Source: Saprospiraceae bacterium
Lineage (GTDB): Bacteria > Bacteroidota > Bacteroidia > Chitinophagales > Saprospiraceae
Reading direction: 5' to 3'
Assembly (NCBI GenBank): GCA_016710115.1
Contig: JADJLN010000001.1
Location: 496,001 to 560,000 of the forward strand
Length of the DNA stretch: 64,000 nt
Below the pieces are notes generated by a model. It ran no database searches. It was not told the origin of the DNA and was given only the letters and a program-made list of their open reading frames with translations. How positions within the stretch are numbered: position 1 is the first letter of the stretch; each line of letters begins with the position of its first letter. Shown here in pieces: positions 40,577 to 50,616 of this stretch. A program made the translations under genes and the position numbers.

Positions 40577-41220
40577 GGCTCAGGATCTGTTGGATGACAT
40601 AATTCATTTCAGTAGCGATCTGGCGACTTCTCAGGTCATAGGTTGCGGCCTCTTCGTCAGTGCCATCGGAGGCTTTGGGATCGATAAAGGGGAGCGCGAT
40701 ACGGATGGCCGCCCCTGGCACGAAGGGGCAGGCAGCATCAGCATCCGAACAAACCATTACTGCGGCAAATCCGGAAGTCGGATTCTCGGGATGGTCGTAG
40801 CGTTTGCTGAACATGAGCAGTCGATCCGAAGTCGTATCGAATCGCAGTTCGATCCGGGGATTGTCGAGGCATTTCATGATGAATGACAGCCTGGAATCCG
40901 GCCCGTTCGAGAGTCTTGACAGCTCTGATATTGAATGCGGTCACCTCCGTACCTCCGGAATAGGAGCGGATCCGATCCAATCCGGCCCGGGCAGCAAGAG
41001 CTGCAAGCCAGGCCTGGGAAATCTGGCTGCGCCGGCTGTTGTGGGTACAGATGAATATGACTTCGACCGGGTTGGTCTGGCCGTCGTTCAGTCGGGCGCT
41101 GATCCAGCCGGCCAGATCGTCCAGAGCCTCCTTCCGGTCAGGATTGGGCTCGGCAGGTGGAAGGGATTCCAGAGTCGCGGCCAGGGCCGGCAACAGCGAT
41201 TGTGCATGGAGATCAGACAT
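40569..41220 (-). CDS. arsC: Arsenate reductase / low-MW tyrosine phosphatase-like (frame-disrupted)
   Basis: Reduces arsenate to arsenite for efflux by Acr3. The protein (MSDLHAQSLLPALAATLE...) contains the catalytic loop VEVIFICTHNSRRSQISQAW, a C-x5-R-(S) phosphatase/ArsC motif, at about residue 45-65. Later come YSGGTEVTAFNIRAVKTLERAGF and, after a frame break near 40880, DRLLMFSKRYDHPEN then FAAVMVCSDADAACPFVPGAAIRIALPF, the usual end of the LMWPc-type reductase family. Total about 217 residues. I chose 41220 because the longer start at 41283 overlaps the arsM end. The gene lies between arsM and acr3. Confidence 0.88.
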
Positions 41221-41258
41221 GGGTAAGCTGATTTGCAGGGTAATGAGGATTGATCCGA

Positions 41259-42091
41259 TTAACAGCAGCCTGGTTCGCAACATGGTTCAACCGGTTTTTC
41301 GCCGTAGACGTTAATGGAAATAATGCCGACTTGTCCTTCCCGCACCTGCGGATCTCGTCAGCTGTCAGGTAGTTGGAAAGGATGTCATCCGGTATCTGGA
41401 TGGCCCGTTCCTTTTGCACGTGAATGCCTTTGAAGCCGGTCTGGCGGATCAGATCGAGATAGTCTTCCTTGCGAATGGCGCCGGCGACACACCCGGCATA
41501 CATCTCGGCATCGTTCCGCAATCCTTCTGGCAGTTCACCCTGGATCACTACGTCGGAAATGGAAAAATGTCCTCCGGGTTTGAGAATGCGATAAATTTCG
41601 GAAAAGGCCTTCTTTTTGTCGGGAACAAGATTCAATACACAATTGCTCACAACCACATCTGCTTGATTGCCACCAATCGGCATGTCCTCGATATCTCCCA
41701 GGCGAAATTCGACATTATTGAAGCCGAGTTTCTCGGCATTTTCGCGCGCTTTGTCGATCATGGCGGGGGTCATGTCCAGGCCGAGTACCTTCCCGGTCGG
41801 GCCGGTGATCGCCCTTGCCACAAAGGCGTCGTTGCCTGCCCCGGAGCCAAGATCGACAACCGTGTCACCTTCCTTGATGAGCGCAAATTCGGTTGGCAAG
41901 CCGCAGCCCAGACCGAGGTCTGCATCGGCATTGTACCCTTTCAGGGAAGAATAATCCTCACTGAAAATGGTGTAGTCCACCGTGGAGCAGCCGCCCGCAC
42001 CACAACATGAAGATTGGTTTTGCTCTTTGGATTGGAGAGCGATCTCGCTGTATTTGTCGCGGACAATGGATTTGAGGTCTTCGTTTTTCAT
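41259..42091 (-). CDS. arsM: Arsenite methyltransferase ArsM (frame-disrupted)
   Basis: An S-adenosylmethionine-dependent enzyme that methylates As(III) to volatile or exportable forms. The N-terminal cysteine cluster QSSCCGAGGC is followed by the SAM-binding motif VVDLGSGAGNDAFVARAI (about residue 78). The family's arsenic-binding cysteines appear in VVSNCVLNLVPDKKK and MYAGCVAGAI. Near 41330 the frame breaks; the correct frame gives ISINVYGEKPVEPCCEPGCC and a stop at 41259, about 277 residues. The CC-x-x-x-CC tail resembles that of the ArsR encoded upstream. Second gene of the ars operon. Confidence 0.94.
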
Positions 42092-42312
42092 GAAGTGATG
42101 AGTTTATGAGTTTATGAGGTTTTGAGGGGGGAGGAGTTGAGGGGTCCAGAAGGAAGGGTGTCAGTTCCTGTGTTCCTGTATTCCTGGTTCCTGTGTTCCA
42201 AGTTCCTGGTTTGTGTTTGCCTGAATCCAGTAGACCGTTTTGGTCATTTGAATTTTGAGTTTGGAATTTATTTGGAATTTGTTTTTTGTGATTTGGAATT
42301 TTCTCCCGTTCT
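42092..42312. repeat. Low-complexity spacer between arsM and arsR
   Basis: Contains gtttatgagtttatgagg runs (42105-42125), a period 7-8 TTCCTGTG/TTCCTGG run (42157-42205) and TTTGGAATTT words (42245-42300). No gene. It separates arsR from arsM within what is otherwise one operon. Confidence 0.6.
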
Positions 42313-42645
42313 CTAGCAGCAAGAGCTATCTGGTTCACAACATCGATCAAACAAGGACAGGAATCGTTTGCGGATCGACTGCCAGCGGTCTGTATCGATA
42401 CAGTAGCAGACAGAGGTTCCTTCAATATTGCCTTTGATGAGGCCGGCGGCTTTCAGTTCGCGGAGATGCTGGCTGACGGTCGCCTGGGCCAGTGGGAGTT
42501 CATCCACCAGATCACCACAGACACAGGCGTTGACCTTGAGGAGGTGTTCCAGAATGGCCACTCGTGCCGGGTGGGCCATGGCTTTGGCCAGGCCAGCGAG
42601 ATCGTTTTGCTGGTCGGTAAAGGATTCCGTTTTGGTCAGTCCCAT
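42313..42645 (-). CDS. arsR: ArsR family metalloregulator
   Basis: A 110-residue winged-helix repressor that releases DNA on binding As(III). AKAMAHPARVAILEHLLKVNACVCGDLVDELPLAQATVSQHLRELKAAGLI is the helix-turn-helix core with a CVC metal site in the usual ELCVCDL position. The C-terminus ends FDRCCEPDSSCC, adding four more cysteines. First gene of arsR-arsM-arsC-acr3. A probable operator lies 15 bases upstream of its start. Intact. Confidence 0.95.
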   Translation of the reverse strand: MGLTKTESFTDQQNDLAGLAKAMAHPARVAILEHLLKVNACVCGDLVDELPLAQATVSQHLRELKAAGLIKGNIEGTSVCYCIDTDRWQSIRKRFLSLFDRCCEPDSSCC

Positions 42646-42659
42646 GTTTGCTTCATTTG

Positions 42660-42681
42660 TTCATTGCAATATTACGATGAA
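42660..42681. promoter_or_regulatory. Candidate ArsR operator
   Basis: TTCAT-N12-ATGAA, an inverted repeat with AT-rich centre (tgcaatattacg), 15 bases upstream of the arsR ATG on the minus strand. ArsR-family repressors bind such imperfect palindromes overlapping their own promoter; assignment is by position and symmetry. Confidence 0.45.
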
Positions 42682-42804
42682 TAACTTCATTGAGCAACCT
42701 TTGGTTTAAAAAAGTTGAAATTTTTGCTGTTCGCTTGAGCACGTCAGTGGCTGACGCCACTCTGGTAGCTTGCTCCGGATGGGCGGGTAAAGGGTAAATG
42801 GTAT

Positions 42805-42932
42805 AGGTCCCAAAGTGGAGGCTCCCCTCTCCTTGAAAAGAAGAGGGGTTGGGGGTGAGGTTATCGCGGCCGCGCTTTTCGCCCTTCGCCGTTCGCCCCG
42901 AGCACGTTAATGGCTTTCGCCACTCTGACCTG
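42805..42932. repeat. Composite intergenic repeat, copy 1
   Basis: A stem CCCTCTCC..GAGAGGGG-like hairpin, GGTTGGGGGTGAGG, ATCGCGGCCGC, a TTCGCCCTTCGCC run and a terminal TGGC-tttc-GCCA hairpin. A second copy lies at 48190-48313. Confidence 0.65.
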
Positions 42933-43512
42933 TAAAGGGTCAATGGCCCTGAAGTCTGACGGTATGTCTTCGCATTTTTTCTCATAACCTCCACCCTCAT
43001 AACCTCATCACCCTCCTCGACTCCTCCACTCAATACGCCCCGCCGAGGCAGGCAGGCATTCGTCGAGCACATCAGTGGCTGACACCACTATGGCCGGTGA
43101 AGGGTCAATGGCCCTGAAGTCAGATGGAATGTCTTCGCGTTTTCTCTCATAACCTCCACCCTCATAACCTCATCACCCTCCTCGACTCCTCCACTCAATT
43201 CACATTTCGCTCTCAGCCGACCAAGCTCGAGGCCAGAGCCACCCAACACCCAATACCCAACGCCCAATACCCCCATTGTCAGAATCGCGGATTTGCACGG
43301 ATTTCATGATTCCACGGATTTCATGCTTGGGTCATTTGAATTTGAGTTTTGGAATTTGTTTGGGATTTGATCATTGTCAATTGGTGCTTCATTGCCCAAC
43401 ACCCAATACCCAACGCCCAATACCAACATTTAACACTCGTCCTATTGACAATATGCGTATTGTAAGGTATTTTGTACGCTGATATTTCTTCTCATCCCAA
43501 AATCCAAAACCG

Positions 43513-45330
43513 ATGAAACGTTTAACGTTACTCATGCCAATGCTGTGTGCTCTCTCTCTCTCTCCGCCTGAGCTAAGTGCGCAGTGTCCTTACGCCCCAG
43601 CCACTATTTGCCTGACAGGCCTTGACGAGGACAGCAATCCGAATGACAATGACGATTTTGTCAATGATGAACATGAAATGGTCCTGTTGTTTGGCATTGA
43701 TGATGCCCTTGAGATGGAAAACATACGGGCCATCAATTTTCAGATTCAGCTTAACCCCAACCCGCCACTTGTTACGTTCAACCAGGCCAAAACCGAGGCA
43801 ACTCTTCATCCAATCTTGAAGGCTATTCCTTGGGTTGATGTTGTGTTTGGTACAAACACCATTTCGATACAGGGCTTCACGACCACTAGTCCTGCCGATC
43901 TTTCAGACCTTACATATTTGATAAAGGTCTATTACAATGCCCCGGCAGGAAGCTGTTTGACCCATACCATCAGTGGAGAGTACCGGTATGTCAATCAAAA
44001 CGGCCCGCCTTGTATGTCGGATGTAGGAACAGGGTGTCAATATCTTGAAGCCTGTTTCCCGGCAGAATATATTAACGGGGTGGTCCAAAAACATGGATCT
44101 TCCTGCATTAATTCTATCAACAGTGGATTGCCCGATGCCGCTATGGAGGTGTATCCGCTTCCGGGTCTGTCTCCTCTGCTTTCATCCACATTGACTGATG
44201 AGAAGGGCGAATATATTTCTGGACCGGTTGCGCCGGAGGAAGAATATCGGGTGGTTCCATCCAAGTGGGATTATCCATTTTGTGGTGTAACCAGTGCGGA
44301 TGTATATGACATTGCGAATAAGATTTCAGGGGTGGGTGGATGCTGGACGGAACCATGGAAAGCTATTGCGGCAGATGTCGTTCCAGATGGCATATTGACT
44401 GTCTCAGATGTTGTTGCCGCAATTCATTTGGTCAATCAAACTTTACCGTCTTGGCCAATTTTCTATTGGCGATTTGTCCCTACAGAAACCTATTCAGGTT
44501 ATGAAATTCCAGGATGTCACATCAATCCACCTAATTACGACGAATGGTTGGATTTGGAACCTGGATATTATAGCCATGCAGATTTCTGGGGAATAAAAGT
44601 GGGTGATGTGGATGGGACATGTACCGAATGCAGTGACCAATTTGCACCAGGAGACCCACAGGTGGAATCAAGGTCAGAGAAGAACTATGGTAACGAAGTG
44701 GTAACATTCACCAATAATCAGGAAATATTTCCAGGTGAATACCGTCAACGAATCTCTATACCAAACGGCGGTGATCTGGAATTGTTCTTCCTGGCGTTGG
44801 AGGCTGAAATGCCATTTCGAGTGAAGGAGTTTCGTTCGACACAGAATCATGAAACAGAGTTGTCCAATATCATTCAGACTTCAGATCAAATGGTCGGTTT
44901 GTGGTGGTTGGACCAGGGTGATACATACAGGGCTCAGAATAATCAAGAGTTAGAGTTCGATCTTGTATATAAGGCTGAACAACCGATCACCTTCGGACTA
45001 AACAAGCATCCCGGTGTCCCAGGCGCCTATCGAAAGGGAGACTACTATTCCTGGAAATCCATTGCTACAACTGATCTTTCACTCGATCAACAAGTTCAGA
45101 TTTGGCCAAATCCCACCAATGGTGTTGTTTGGATTAATTCTGATCAGCCATTAGGATCAGGTATCCTCACCATACGGGATATACATGGACGCAGTGTATT
45201 TAGCCACCAACTTGCTGGCGATTTGAGGCTTAATGAGGAGTTGGATTTGACGTTTTTGCCGAAGGGAATGTATTTGTGTGAAATTCGGACTTCAGTTTTC
45301 TCTCAATCCTTGTTGTTAAATCTGCAATAA
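43513..45330 (+). CDS. Secreted T9SS type A protein with dockerin-like segment
   Basis: A 605-residue intact secreted protein. Signal peptide MKRLTLLMPMLCALSLSP..LSAQ; an N-terminal cohesin- or beta-sandwich-like region of about 170 residues; a CNA-B/SdrD-like linker (SGLPDAAMEVY...STLTDEKGEY); then GVTSADVYDIANKISGVGG ... DGILTVSDVVAAIHLVNQ and VGDVDGTC, which look like the paired EF-hand-like halves of a dockerin-type segment. The end (VQIWPNPTNGVVWINS ... FLPKGMYLCEI) is a T9SS type A sorting domain. Function unknown; surface scaffolding or display is plausible. A stem-loop separates it from the next gene. Confidence 0.75.
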   Translation: MKRLTLLMPMLCALSLSPPELSAQCPYAPATICLTGLDEDSNPNDNDDFVNDEHEMVLLFGIDDALEMENIRAINFQIQLNPNPPLVTFNQAKTEATLHPILKAIPWVDVVFGTNTISIQGFTTTSPADLSDLTYLIKVYYNAPAGSCLTHTISGEYRYVNQNGPPCMSDVGTGCQYLEACFPAEYINGVVQKHGSSCINSINSGLPDAAMEVYPLPGLSPLLSSTLTDEKGEYISGPVAPEEEYRVVPSKWDYPFCGVTSADVYDIANKISGVGGCWTEPWKAIAADVVPDGILTVSDVVAAIHLVNQTLPSWPIFYWRFVPTETYSGYEIPGCHINPPNYDEWLDLEPGYYSHADFWGIKVGDVDGTCTECSDQFAPGDPQVESRSEKNYGNEVVTFTNNQEIFPGEYRQRISIPNGGDLELFFLALEAEMPFRVKEFRSTQNHETELSNIIQTSDQMVGLWWLDQGDTYRAQNNQELEFDLVYKAEQPITFGLNKHPGVPGAYRKGDYYSWKSIATTDLSLDQQVQIWPNPTNGVVWINSDQPLGSGILTIRDIHGRSVFSHQLAGDLRLNEELDLTFLPKGMYLCEIRTSVFSQSLLLNLQ

Positions 45331-45337
45331 TGGAAAG

Positions 45338-45365
45338 GAGGAGGGTACTTTCTTGTGCCCTCCTC
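45338..45365 (+). terminator. Intercistronic stem-loop
   Basis: GAGGAGGGTAC / GTGCCCTCCTC, an 11-bp stem with one wobble pair and loop tttctt, starting 8 bases after the T9SS-A gene's stop. It lacks a T-tract, so it may attenuate rather than end transcription before the gene at 45383. Confidence 0.55.
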
Positions 45366-45382
45366 ACTTAATTGCCCTTCTG

Positions 45383-48107
45383 ATGCGAGTATTCTGGATA
45401 ATGCTTATTTGTTTGATTTGTTGTTCCTATGCTGTGAACAGCCAAATAGTCTATTATTGCGATACTTCTGAGCGATTGGGAATGGTTGATTTATCAAATG
45501 GATGTGATTCTGTCCTCATTGACAGTCTTCCTGAGTTGATCGGGATTAATGATGTGGCGATAACCCCAGATGGTGAACTATACCTCATGTGTGCGTTTAA
45601 TCTGGTAAAGTATGATATCAGTACAAAGTCATATACTGTACTTCCGCCTTATGTTGTGACGACAAACCAATCATCGTTGGTTTCTGACAAGAATGGAACG
45701 TTGTTTTCGGCCCGCCCGGGTTCTTTGGGTGTGTTTGATAAAACGACCGGGCAACACACGGAAGTAATGCCTTTGCCTCCCAATATTGCCCCAACTCATG
45801 ATCTTACATTTTACAAAGGGAAGCTGTACTTATCAGGGGGTAACCTAAATACATTGGATAAAAATATCATTTATGAAATTGACTTGAGCAATCCGGCAAA
45901 TAATAAGATCGTAGCTGTATTGGATTTGAAGGGAACTTCAGGGGGCTTGACAACCATAGTTGATAATTGCCAAGAAGAGCATTTACTGCTGTGCGGCACT
46001 TACGATCCAAAAGGTGTTTATAAATTGAATATGGAGGATTATACATACAGTTTATATTGTCCGACTATTTTTGGAACAAATGGTGCCACCTCCCCTCCGA
46101 ATTTCTTCCTACATCTGTCAATTAACCATTGACCTCGACACCGACGACAGCGGCCAGGCCCCTCCCCTCGACTGGCGAGACACCATCCATTGCCTCCCAG
46201 CCTTTGCAGCGATCGAGGATACCGATCTGAATGTATATAGCGATTATACACTGGACAGTCTGGTGGTCTGGCTGGAAAATCTTCCGGATGGTCCGGCCGA
46301 TTATTTGACCGCTTCGGATACGGATAGTATCGGTGTCGCAGGAACAGGGACTCAGCGACTGACCTTTACACCTATCCTGGGCAGTCCAACGGATACGGCT
46401 TTTACAGAGGCGCTTTTGGGTGCATACTGGCAAAATGATCTAACCAGCCCCACTCCTGGTCTGCGCACCATTCATGTGGTCGCCTATGCCGGCGAAGAAC
46501 GAAGCGATACAGCCACTGCCTTCCTGATGCTTGACCCCAGAGTGAATGAAGCCGGTCGGGATACCACCCTCTTCTTTTGTGCCGAAGATCTGCTCATCGA
46601 TCTGAACGGTTTCCTTGGAGCCGATGCCCAGCCCGGCGGCACCTGGTCCCCTGGTCTGACCCAGGGCGGGTCCGCCTACAATCCGGTGCTGGATGGCCCG
46701 GGTATGTGGCAGTATATCGTCCAGACCTCTCCCGAATGCCTGGCAGATACCGCTAGCATCAGTATCAGTATACTACACCTTCCTTCCCTTGATCTAGGGC
46801 CTGATCAGACGGCCTGCCAGGGCGAGATCGTCACCCTCTCCGTACCGGCCATCTATACCACCTATGCCTGGAATGGCACACCTGGTGGATCGACATGGGA
46901 TGTCAACACCAACGGTCAGGTCATTGTAGAAGTTACCAATTCGGATGGTTGTACAGGTTCGGATACGATTCAGGTCAGTTTCATCACTGCTGGCGATACA
47001 CTACATACAACTGCTGAGATCTGCGCCGGAGCCGGCTTTCTCTTTCAGGGTACGAACTATCAAACCACAGGCATCTACACAGTGCCGGGAGCAGGGCTGT
47101 GTGATACGGTCCATATCCTGGACCTCACCGTCCTGCCTAATCCGCTCCTCCAGATCACTGGAGATACGGTACTGTGTGCGGGAGAAGCGGGTAGTCTGAC
47201 CATCGCTTCCTACCCGCAGATCCAGTGGAGTACCGGGGCCACAGGTCCTTCTATTCCTGTCACTGCCACTGGTCTGTATGCCGTCACCGTGACGGCCAAT
47301 GAAGGGTGTGTCGCTTCGGATACGATTTTTGTCACTGTGCTGCCGCCCATCATAGCCGAGTGGGATATCACCGACCCGTCCTGTGCGGGTGATGATGATG
47401 GCCAAATCCAGTTGAATTCGGTAAGTGGCGGATCAGGAAGCTACCAACTCCTGCCGGGCGGTGCAGCATTGCTTCCCGGATATATCATCTCGGATCTTTC
47501 CGCGGGCGCATACCCACTGACCGTAGTGGATGCCATGGGCTGCACAATGACTTCAACGCTGTTGATCCAGGATCCACCTGCCCTCTACCTAGAAGCGGGA
47601 CCTGAACTTATCCTGAATGAAAACGAAAAAGGGACCCGCCTCATCCAGACAAATGCGGGGACCTATACCCTGAGTTGGACACCTCCAGAAGGGTTGAATC
47701 AGGTTGGGCAGGAGACCCTGGAAGCAGAAGGCTTGAGTACCGTAATCTATCAGATCACCCTAACGGATGCCAATGGCTGTACTGTCACAGATGAGTTGAC
47801 TGTCCGGGTGATCTATCCGTTGCAGGTCTTTGTGCCCACCGCCTTCAGTCCGAATGGCGATGGCATCAATGACGTGTGGCGGGCAGTCAGTCCGTCGGAT
47901 CATACCTATCCCATCGACCGTCTGACCATTTGGGATCGGTGGGGCAATCTGCTTCTGTCCACTCCAGGCCTTACCAATGAAACGGGATGGAATGGCACCT
48001 TCAGAGGCCGGCCATGTGATCCGGGTGTCTATGTCTACGAGATGGTTCTGTTGTTACCTGATGGCAGTTCGAAGCAGATCAGTGGGGAAGTGGAGTTGGT
48101 GCGATGA
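45383..48107 (+). CDS. Secreted protein, T9SS type B sorting domain (frame-disrupted)
   Basis: About 908 residues. Signal peptide MRVFWIMLICLICCSYAVNSQ. The first 240 residues contain NHL- or beta-propeller-like strands (DVAITPDGELYLMC, SDKNGTLFSARPGSLGVFD, FYKGKLYLSGG). A frame break near 46105 leads to LTIDLDTDDSGQ, cadherin-like and Ig-like repeats (CQGEIVTLSVPAIYTTYAWN, CAGEAGSLTIASYPQIQWSTG), an SprB-like repeat (DPSCAGDDDGQIQLNSVSGGSG) and a type B tail (VFVPTAFSPNGDGINDVW..DRWGNLLL..WNGTFRGRPCDPGVYVYEM). It lies 53 bases after the previous T9SS gene. A surface-adhesion role is inferred from architecture. Confidence 0.78.
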
Positions 48108-48707
48108 TATTTCGCCGTTCGCCCCGAGCACGTTAATGGCTGGCGCCACTCTGGCAGCAGGTTCTATGTAGGCCGATATATGGTAATGAGCTAAACTTGG
48201 AGGCTCCCCTCTCCTTGAAAAGGAGAGGGGTTGGGGGTGAGGTTATCGCGGCCGCTCGCTTTTCGCCCTTCGCCCTTCGCTTGAGCTCGTTAGTGGCTGT
48301 CGCCACTCTGGCAACAGGCTCCATGTAGGCCGGTAAAGCGTAAATGGTAAAAGGTAATGGGTCCCAATACCCAACGCCCAATACCCAAGCCCAGCTCATC
48401 GTCAGAATCACGGATTTGCGCACATTCAACATTCCACTCCCTTGAGTTTGCGGTCATCAATCCTTGGACATATAGGTATCCATGCGGCAGCTGACCTCCC
48501 GCGGCGGTTAAAAAGCAGCCATTACAAGCCTTCCGTTGTTGATGTCTTCCCAATTCCGCTTTCCAACTTCCGATTTTAACTTTACCCAATGCCAATACCA
48601 ACCTTCATATCGGGCTCGGCCCTCGGCCCTCAATCCTCGGCTATGTTTTTCTCCTCGACTTCTCGACTCATAACCTCTTCCCTTCATCACCTCCTTACCT
48701 TGGCGCC
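48108..48707. other. Gene-free repeat region
   Basis: Two TGGC..GCCA hairpins (48137-48148, 48292-48307), the second copy of the composite repeat (48190-48313), a CCCAATA period-7 run (48363-48388) and an inverted, diverged copy of the 11750-11815 segment (about 48450-48540). No gene is seen. Confidence 0.6.
48190..48313. repeat. Composite intergenic repeat, copy 2
   Basis: Same order of parts as 42805-42932: CCCCTCTCC hairpin, GGTTGGGGGTGAGG, ATCGCGGCCGC, TTCGCCC runs and a closing AGTGGC-tgtc-GCCACT hairpin. Confidence 0.65.
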
Positions 48708-49490
48708 ATGAAACCAGCGATCCACTTTGCGCACGCTAACAGTTTCCCACCCGGATGCTACCGGCAGTTATTGATGCCCCTGGCGCAGGATCGGGAGGTC
48801 TACACCATGCCCTTTCGACCCCTGGATGGTGGGGACGATCCCACCAGTATCCAGACCTGGGATGATCTGGCAGATGACCTGATCCTGTTTCTCGAAAGTG
48901 AAGTGAAACAACCAGTCATAGGTATCGGACATTCCCTGGGAGGCATTGTCACCCTCCTGGCTGCCGACCGTCGACCCGATCTGTTTCGTGCCATAATCCT
49001 GCTCGATCCGGTTTTTCTTGCCCGCAGGATCTATCTGTTGAAACAGATGACACCACATCGATTCAGAGAACATCTGGTGCCGTTAGCCAGGATCTCCAGA
49101 AAACGACGGGATGAATGGGCATCATTGGACGAAGCGAGAGTGCACTTGCGAGAAAAACGGGTGTTCGCCCGGATTCCTGACTCTGTTTTTGAGGATATGT
49201 TGCAGGCCATGCTCGTGCGAATGGCAGACGGGAAAGTCAGCCTGGTCTTCCCTCGCAAATGGGAATCACGGATCTATACAACAGTGACTTCCCCGTGGAA
49301 GGCTCTGGAGCGATCAAGATTGCCTTTGCAGATCATCCGGGGCGCCGAATCAGATACAATCTCTTCCACGATCTGGGAGCGCATCAAAACATGTAACCCT
49401 GGAACCGAGTTCAACCAAATCCCGGATGCTGGCCATCTTTTCCACTGGAAAAACCGGCAGCAACCACTGCTCTGGTTCAGGCATTTTTAA
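48708..49490 (+). CDS. Alpha/beta hydrolase
   Basis: A 260-residue cytoplasmic hydrolase. IHFAHANSFPPGCYRQLL is the oxyanion-side strand; PVIGIGHSLGGIVTLLAA holds the nucleophile serine in GHSLGG (about residue 82). LPLQIIRGAESDTISS offers an acidic residue, and DAGHLFHW gives the catalytic histidine near residue 243. The whole triad is visible. Substrate unknown. It stands after a repeat region with no operon partner. Confidence 0.9.
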   Translation: MKPAIHFAHANSFPPGCYRQLLMPLAQDREVYTMPFRPLDGGDDPTSIQTWDDLADDLILFLESEVKQPVIGIGHSLGGIVTLLAADRRPDLFRAIILLDPVFLARRIYLLKQMTPHRFREHLVPLARISRKRRDEWASLDEARVHLREKRVFARIPDSVFEDMLQAMLVRMADGKVSLVFPRKWESRIYTTVTSPWKALERSRLPLQIIRGAESDTISSTIWERIKTCNPGTEFNQIPDAGHLFHWKNRQQPLLWFRHF

Positions 49491-49567
49491 CGAGCCTGCA
49501 GTGATCTATTTTTGCCTTGAATTGTTCTGTGCTTACTTAACTCCGGACAAGAGAGGATAAATCAGTT

Positions 49568-50041
49568 ATGCGGGCATGGCTTCTTAAATACTGGAACAAT
49601 ACCTTAAATCTCTTGCGGGATGCATGGAGGTCACGTCTGTCTCCTCACCAATGGGGTCTGGCCATCGCCGTTTCATTTTTATGGGGCACCATGCCGATGC
49701 TCGGACTGGTGACCGCGTTGAGTTTTTTCAGTGGCTGGGCGTTGCGCGTTTCCATACCACTTGTCATGGCATTGACGTTTGCAATCACCCCCATTCAGGC
49801 TATCATGGTTGTTCCATTCATCCGCATGGGGGCCCGCTGGTATCCTATGACTGACGGTTTGCATGTGAGTTGGACAGGCTTGGTTCCTTGGTTGGAACAG
49901 GTGGGGATATGGCAGATTCAGGCACTGGGTGCCTGGTTGACCATTATGGTTCCAGGTGCCATCTTATTCTATTTGCTAGTCAGACTGAGTTTTATCCTGA
50001 TCAACAGGATGCAGAAAAATCGCTCGGTCACCGGGTCTTGA
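49568..50041 (+). CDS. DUF2062 family membrane protein
   Basis: A protein of 157 residues with three or four hydrophobic helices. LSPHQWGLAIAVSFLWGTMPMLG, then LRVSIPLVMALTFAITPIQAIM, fit the DUF2062 pattern (S-P...A.g...G..P..G.....N). Function unknown; family members are often near lipid or glycosyl transfer genes, which is not the case here. Confidence 0.7.
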   Translation: MRAWLLKYWNNTLNLLRDAWRSRLSPHQWGLAIAVSFLWGTMPMLGLVTALSFFSGWALRVSIPLVMALTFAITPIQAIMVVPFIRMGARWYPMTDGLHVSWTGLVPWLEQVGIWQIQALGAWLTIMVPGAILFYLLVRLSFILINRMQKNRSVTGS

Positions 50042-50235
50042 TGTTGTAGCCGTCGAAGGATGTCAACAATTCCGGGTACCAGGTCACCATGGCAAAAGAT
50101 GAATGCAACTGAAAGCAAATTCACGGCATTTCTCCTTCGCTCATTCCCTTCTCCACTCCTCCCGCCACCCGATCAAGGCGTCATGGTCCATTCCTGGCCT
50201 ATTGACTAGTTTTGGAACAACACAACGCAGATACC

Positions 50236-50571
50236 ATGCTTTCACCCCCGCACCGACAGGAATTGGCAGAAGCTCTTTTGACAGAACTGGAAAAGACCAG
50301 AAATGCTATTCATGTATATGAAGAAATGACCCAACCGGTCAGTCCGGAAAATGCGATTGGTCGAGTGTCTCGTATGGATGCCATTCAGAATAAAAGTGTG
50401 GCAGAGGCGGCATTGCGGCAGGCTCGCTCGAAGTTGAATGCACTGGAAGCCATGGCAAAACGACTGGATGATCCCGAGTTGGGTATCTGTCCTCGATGCA
50501 AACAACCCATACCGGTGCGCAGGGTAATCCTGATGCCTCAAAGTCCTTATTGCGTGAATTGTGCCAGTTGA
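50236..50571 (+). CDS. DksA/TraR-type C4 zinc finger protein
   Basis: A 111-residue protein with a helical N-terminal half and a C-terminal zinc finger CPRCKQPIPVRRVILMPQSPYCVNC. The four cysteines match the DksA/TraR family, whose members bind RNA polymerase secondary channel or act as general stress factors. The coiled-coil tip residues of true DksA (D-x-x-D-x-A) are not evident, so a DksA-like rather than DksA function is suggested. A TTG start at 50212 is possible. Confidence 0.8.
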   Translation: MLSPPHRQELAEALLTELEKTRNAIHVYEEMTQPVSPENAIGRVSRMDAIQNKSVAEAALRQARSKLNALEAMAKRLDDPELGICPRCKQPIPVRRVILMPQSPYCVNCAS

Positions 50572-50616
50572 AGGAAGGAAGCTATTTTTGTTTCCAATGA
50601 CAAGTATGATCTGACA

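Larger units (their letters stand above)
42646..43512. other. Gene-free repeat region before the T9SS genes
   Basis: Holds three AGTGGC/GCCACT-type hairpins (42746-42761, 42911-42922, 43074-43089), one copy of a composite repeat of about 125 bp (42805-42932, with CTCCCCTCTCCTTGAAAAG and GGTTGGGGGTGAGG), a GCCGAGGCAGGCAGGC palindrome (43041-43056) and period-7 CCCAATA runs (43245-43275, 43397-43425). No gene is seen. Confidence 0.6.
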
